From Thermoflexales bacterium (GTDB taxonomy: Bacteria; Chloroflexota; Anaerolineae; B4-G1; SLSP01), in contig WFQZ01000047.1 of the NCBI GenBank assembly GCA_015486785.1, positions 1 through 6,225 on the forward strand: a stretch of DNA of 6,225 nt, read 5' to 3'. The notes beneath the pieces were generated by a model. The model saw only the letters and a list, made by a program, of their open reading frames with translations. It made no database searches and was not told the origin of the DNA. Both the position numbers and the translations under genes were made by a program. Below are positions 4,968-6,225 of the stretch, piece after piece (within the stretch, counting starts at the first letter, position 1; each line of letters begins with the position of its first letter).

Positions 4968-6225
4968 CTACGGCAGGACAAACGTCCCCAGCGAGTAAGC
5001 ATCGCCCACCACGCGCCCTTGACGATCCAAGAGCGGCAGGCGGTGCATATCGGCGAGCAGATACCAGCCCACGATGACGCGATATTCCCCCGGCGGCGTA
5101 TCCGGGTGCAGGAAAAACCGGTAATCGTCGCGGATCGTCTCGCCCACCCGCCAACCGTGCGTGGGACGCGCTCCCTGCACCGGCCACGAATCCACTTGCC
5201 CGTAGAGTTGACCGTCCGCGCCCAGCACTTGCACGAACACGGTATAGTCCTGCTCCATAGGCCGCAGCCCGCGCCACGTTAGATGCACCGCCAGTTGACC
5301 GCCCGCCGGTACGTCGTGGGCGTCCAGCGAGGCCGCCGTCAGCACGATGCGATCATCAAAATCCGCCAAGCCGGCGTTGGAAGGCCCCACGGTGATCTCG
5401 CCCAGCGGACAGGCGTCGGCGGGCGCGGCAAGCCAGGAACAGCGGGCCGCCAAGGGCTGCCCGTCCGCGTCCAGCCGCGCAATTTCCAGTTGATAGCGAC
5501 CGGCGGCCTCCGGCGCGGTCAGACGCACCCGCCGGCGCGTCCACGCCGGGGCATCCACGGTCGCGGTCAACACCACCGCCGACGCTTGCCGCCAGCGGAC
5601 TTGCACCGTGCCCGCTCGCGGCGGCCACCACGCCAAATCAAGCGCAAGCGGCGCGGCAGCCCACACCTCGCCGGGCAATTCCGCCCCCGTCAGCCAGACA
5701 GAGCCGCCGTAGCACGCGCTCATCCGCTGCGGCAACGGCGCGAGCTTCCGCCCGCGCACTTGGAGCGTTCCCAGCTCGGCCCACGCATCGGGCGACGCGA
5801 AACGATCCGCCACGCCCACTTGGAGCGTGTAGCGGCCCGGCGGCAGCCAATCCGGCCAGCGGAGCGCGTGATAATCGGCCAGCGTCTGCCCCGCGTGCCA
5901 CGAGGGCGTGGCCGAGTATCCCGCCACCGGACGGGTGGGACGCGCCTCCCACGCCGTCGTTCCATCCGGCGCAAGCAGCCGCAGGTGGATTTCCAAATCC
6001 CGTGTGATGGGGGCGGGCACGTGCCACACCAAAGTCAGGTGATGCAAGGGCAGGCCGAAGGGGTCGCGTTCCAGCGAATGCCGCGCCAATTGCAGCGGCC
6101 CGACCTGCGCCTCCACCTGCGTCGGCGTGAAGGGCGGCGCGGGCGGACGCACTTCCACCAGCGGGCCGACGCTGCTCACGCCGTACACATCCAAGCCGGG
6201 CAGATACCGCGCCAAGTACGCCCGC
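4968..6225 (-). CDS. C-terminal part of a large beta-sandwich protein, probably a membrane glycosyltransferase (GT39-like) tail; 5' end beyond window
   Basis: The frame is open from the window edge (reading RAYLARYLPGLDVYG) to TAG at 4968-4970, about 419 codons. A TTG at 6213-6215 is in frame but need not be the start, because coding continues beyond it. Residues below count from that TTG. No membrane segment or catalytic motif is visible. Instead there are beta-sandwich-like modules at about 30-155, 170-270 and 275-415. The last (FDDRIVLTAASL, WRGLRPMEQDYTVFVQVLGA, PTHGWRVGETIRDDYRFFL, PPGEYRVIVGWY) matches my recollection of modules that follow the multi-helix domain of family-39/PMT-like glycosyltransferases in Chloroflexota, which glycosylate substrates at the outer membrane face. 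Modules one and three share a repeated motif. Four cysteine-free stretches and many Trp/Pro fit an extracytoplasmic domain. That the gene is real is clear; the enzyme assignment rests on the missing N-terminus. Confidence 0.78.
   Translation of the reverse strand, partial: RAYLARYLPGLDVYGVSSVGPLVEVRPPAPPFTPTQVEAQVGPLQLARHSLERDPFGLPLHHLTLVWHVPAPITRDLEIHLRLLAPDGTTAWEARPTRPVAGYSATPSWHAGQTLADYHALRWPDWLPPGRYTLQVGVADRFASPDAWAELGTLQVRGRKLAPLPQRMSACYGGSVWLTGAELPGEVWAAAPLALDLAWWPPRAGTVQVRWRQASAVVLTATVDAPAWTRRRVRLTAPEAAGRYQLEIARLDADGQPLAARCSWLAAPADACPLGEITVGPSNAGLADFDDRIVLTAASLDAHDVPAGGQLAVHLTWRGLRPMEQDYTVFVQVLGADGQLYGQVDSWPVQGARPTHGWRVGETIRDDYRFFLHPDTPPGEYRVIVGWYLLADMHRLPLLDRQGRVVGDAYSLGTFVLP

Noticed and set aside
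4873..5277. Minus-strand frame running from the beta-sandwich gene across the gap into the tRNA
   Set aside because: It passes through the promoter and tRNA and has Arg/Gly/Ala-rich composition typical of an off-frame reading.
6213..6215. TTG as the start codon of the beta-sandwich protein
   Set aside because: The frame stays open and protein-like up to the window edge (RAYLARYLPG), no Shine-Dalgarno precedes the TTG in the few visible bases, and these modules normally sit at the end of a much longer protein.

Overview
All genes in this window lie on the minus strand, so transcription runs from high to low coordinates. Base composition is GC-rich. The protein types suggest a member of the Chloroflexota (Anaerolineae or Caldilineae-like). 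Three things point there: a GH1 enzyme whose N-terminus reads AAHQVEGNNTNNQWWAWEQ, an ABC-2 permease/ATPase pair, and a protein ending in the Pro/Trp/Gly-rich beta-sandwich modules that often follow family-39-type membrane glycosyltransferases in that phylum. This assignment is from recalled family patterns, not from a search.

In transcription order, the window first shows the 3' part of a large gene (4968-6225). It encodes only extracytoplasmic-looking beta-sandwich modules, and its 5' part lies beyond the window edge. A 72-nt gap follows that carries a near-perfect 13-nt palindrome and a strong promoter (TTGCGG, 16-nt spacer, extended TGC-TATAAT). That promoter serves a tRNA-Val(GAC) gene (4822-4895), which is closed by a textbook rho-independent terminator (4791-4817).

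Only 21 nt after the terminator's T-run a compact five-gene array begins. It consists of a LOG-like Rossmann protein (4233-4769), a GH1 beta-glycosidase (2912-4240), queA (1823-2884), an ABC-2-type ATPase (880-1815) and its permease (1-899, 3' end missing). Spacings are -8, +27, +7 and -20 nt, with a Shine-Dalgarno sequence before every gene, so the five are very probably one transcription unit. No convincing promoter fits between the terminator and the LOG start, so the array may depend on read-through from the tRNA unit.

The ATPase and permease clearly work together as an exporter. QueA performs the penultimate steps of queuosine synthesis on tRNA. The GH1 enzyme is an intracellular beta-glycosidase with all main catalytic residues. 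Why these functions share an operon is not evident. No non-coding stretch exceeds 300 nt. No CRISPR, insertion sequence, phage gene or obvious new defence system was seen. The most unusual points are the degenerate LOG active-site motifs, the terminator-to-operon arrangement, the C-terminal extension of the permease and the internal duplication in the beta-sandwich protein.
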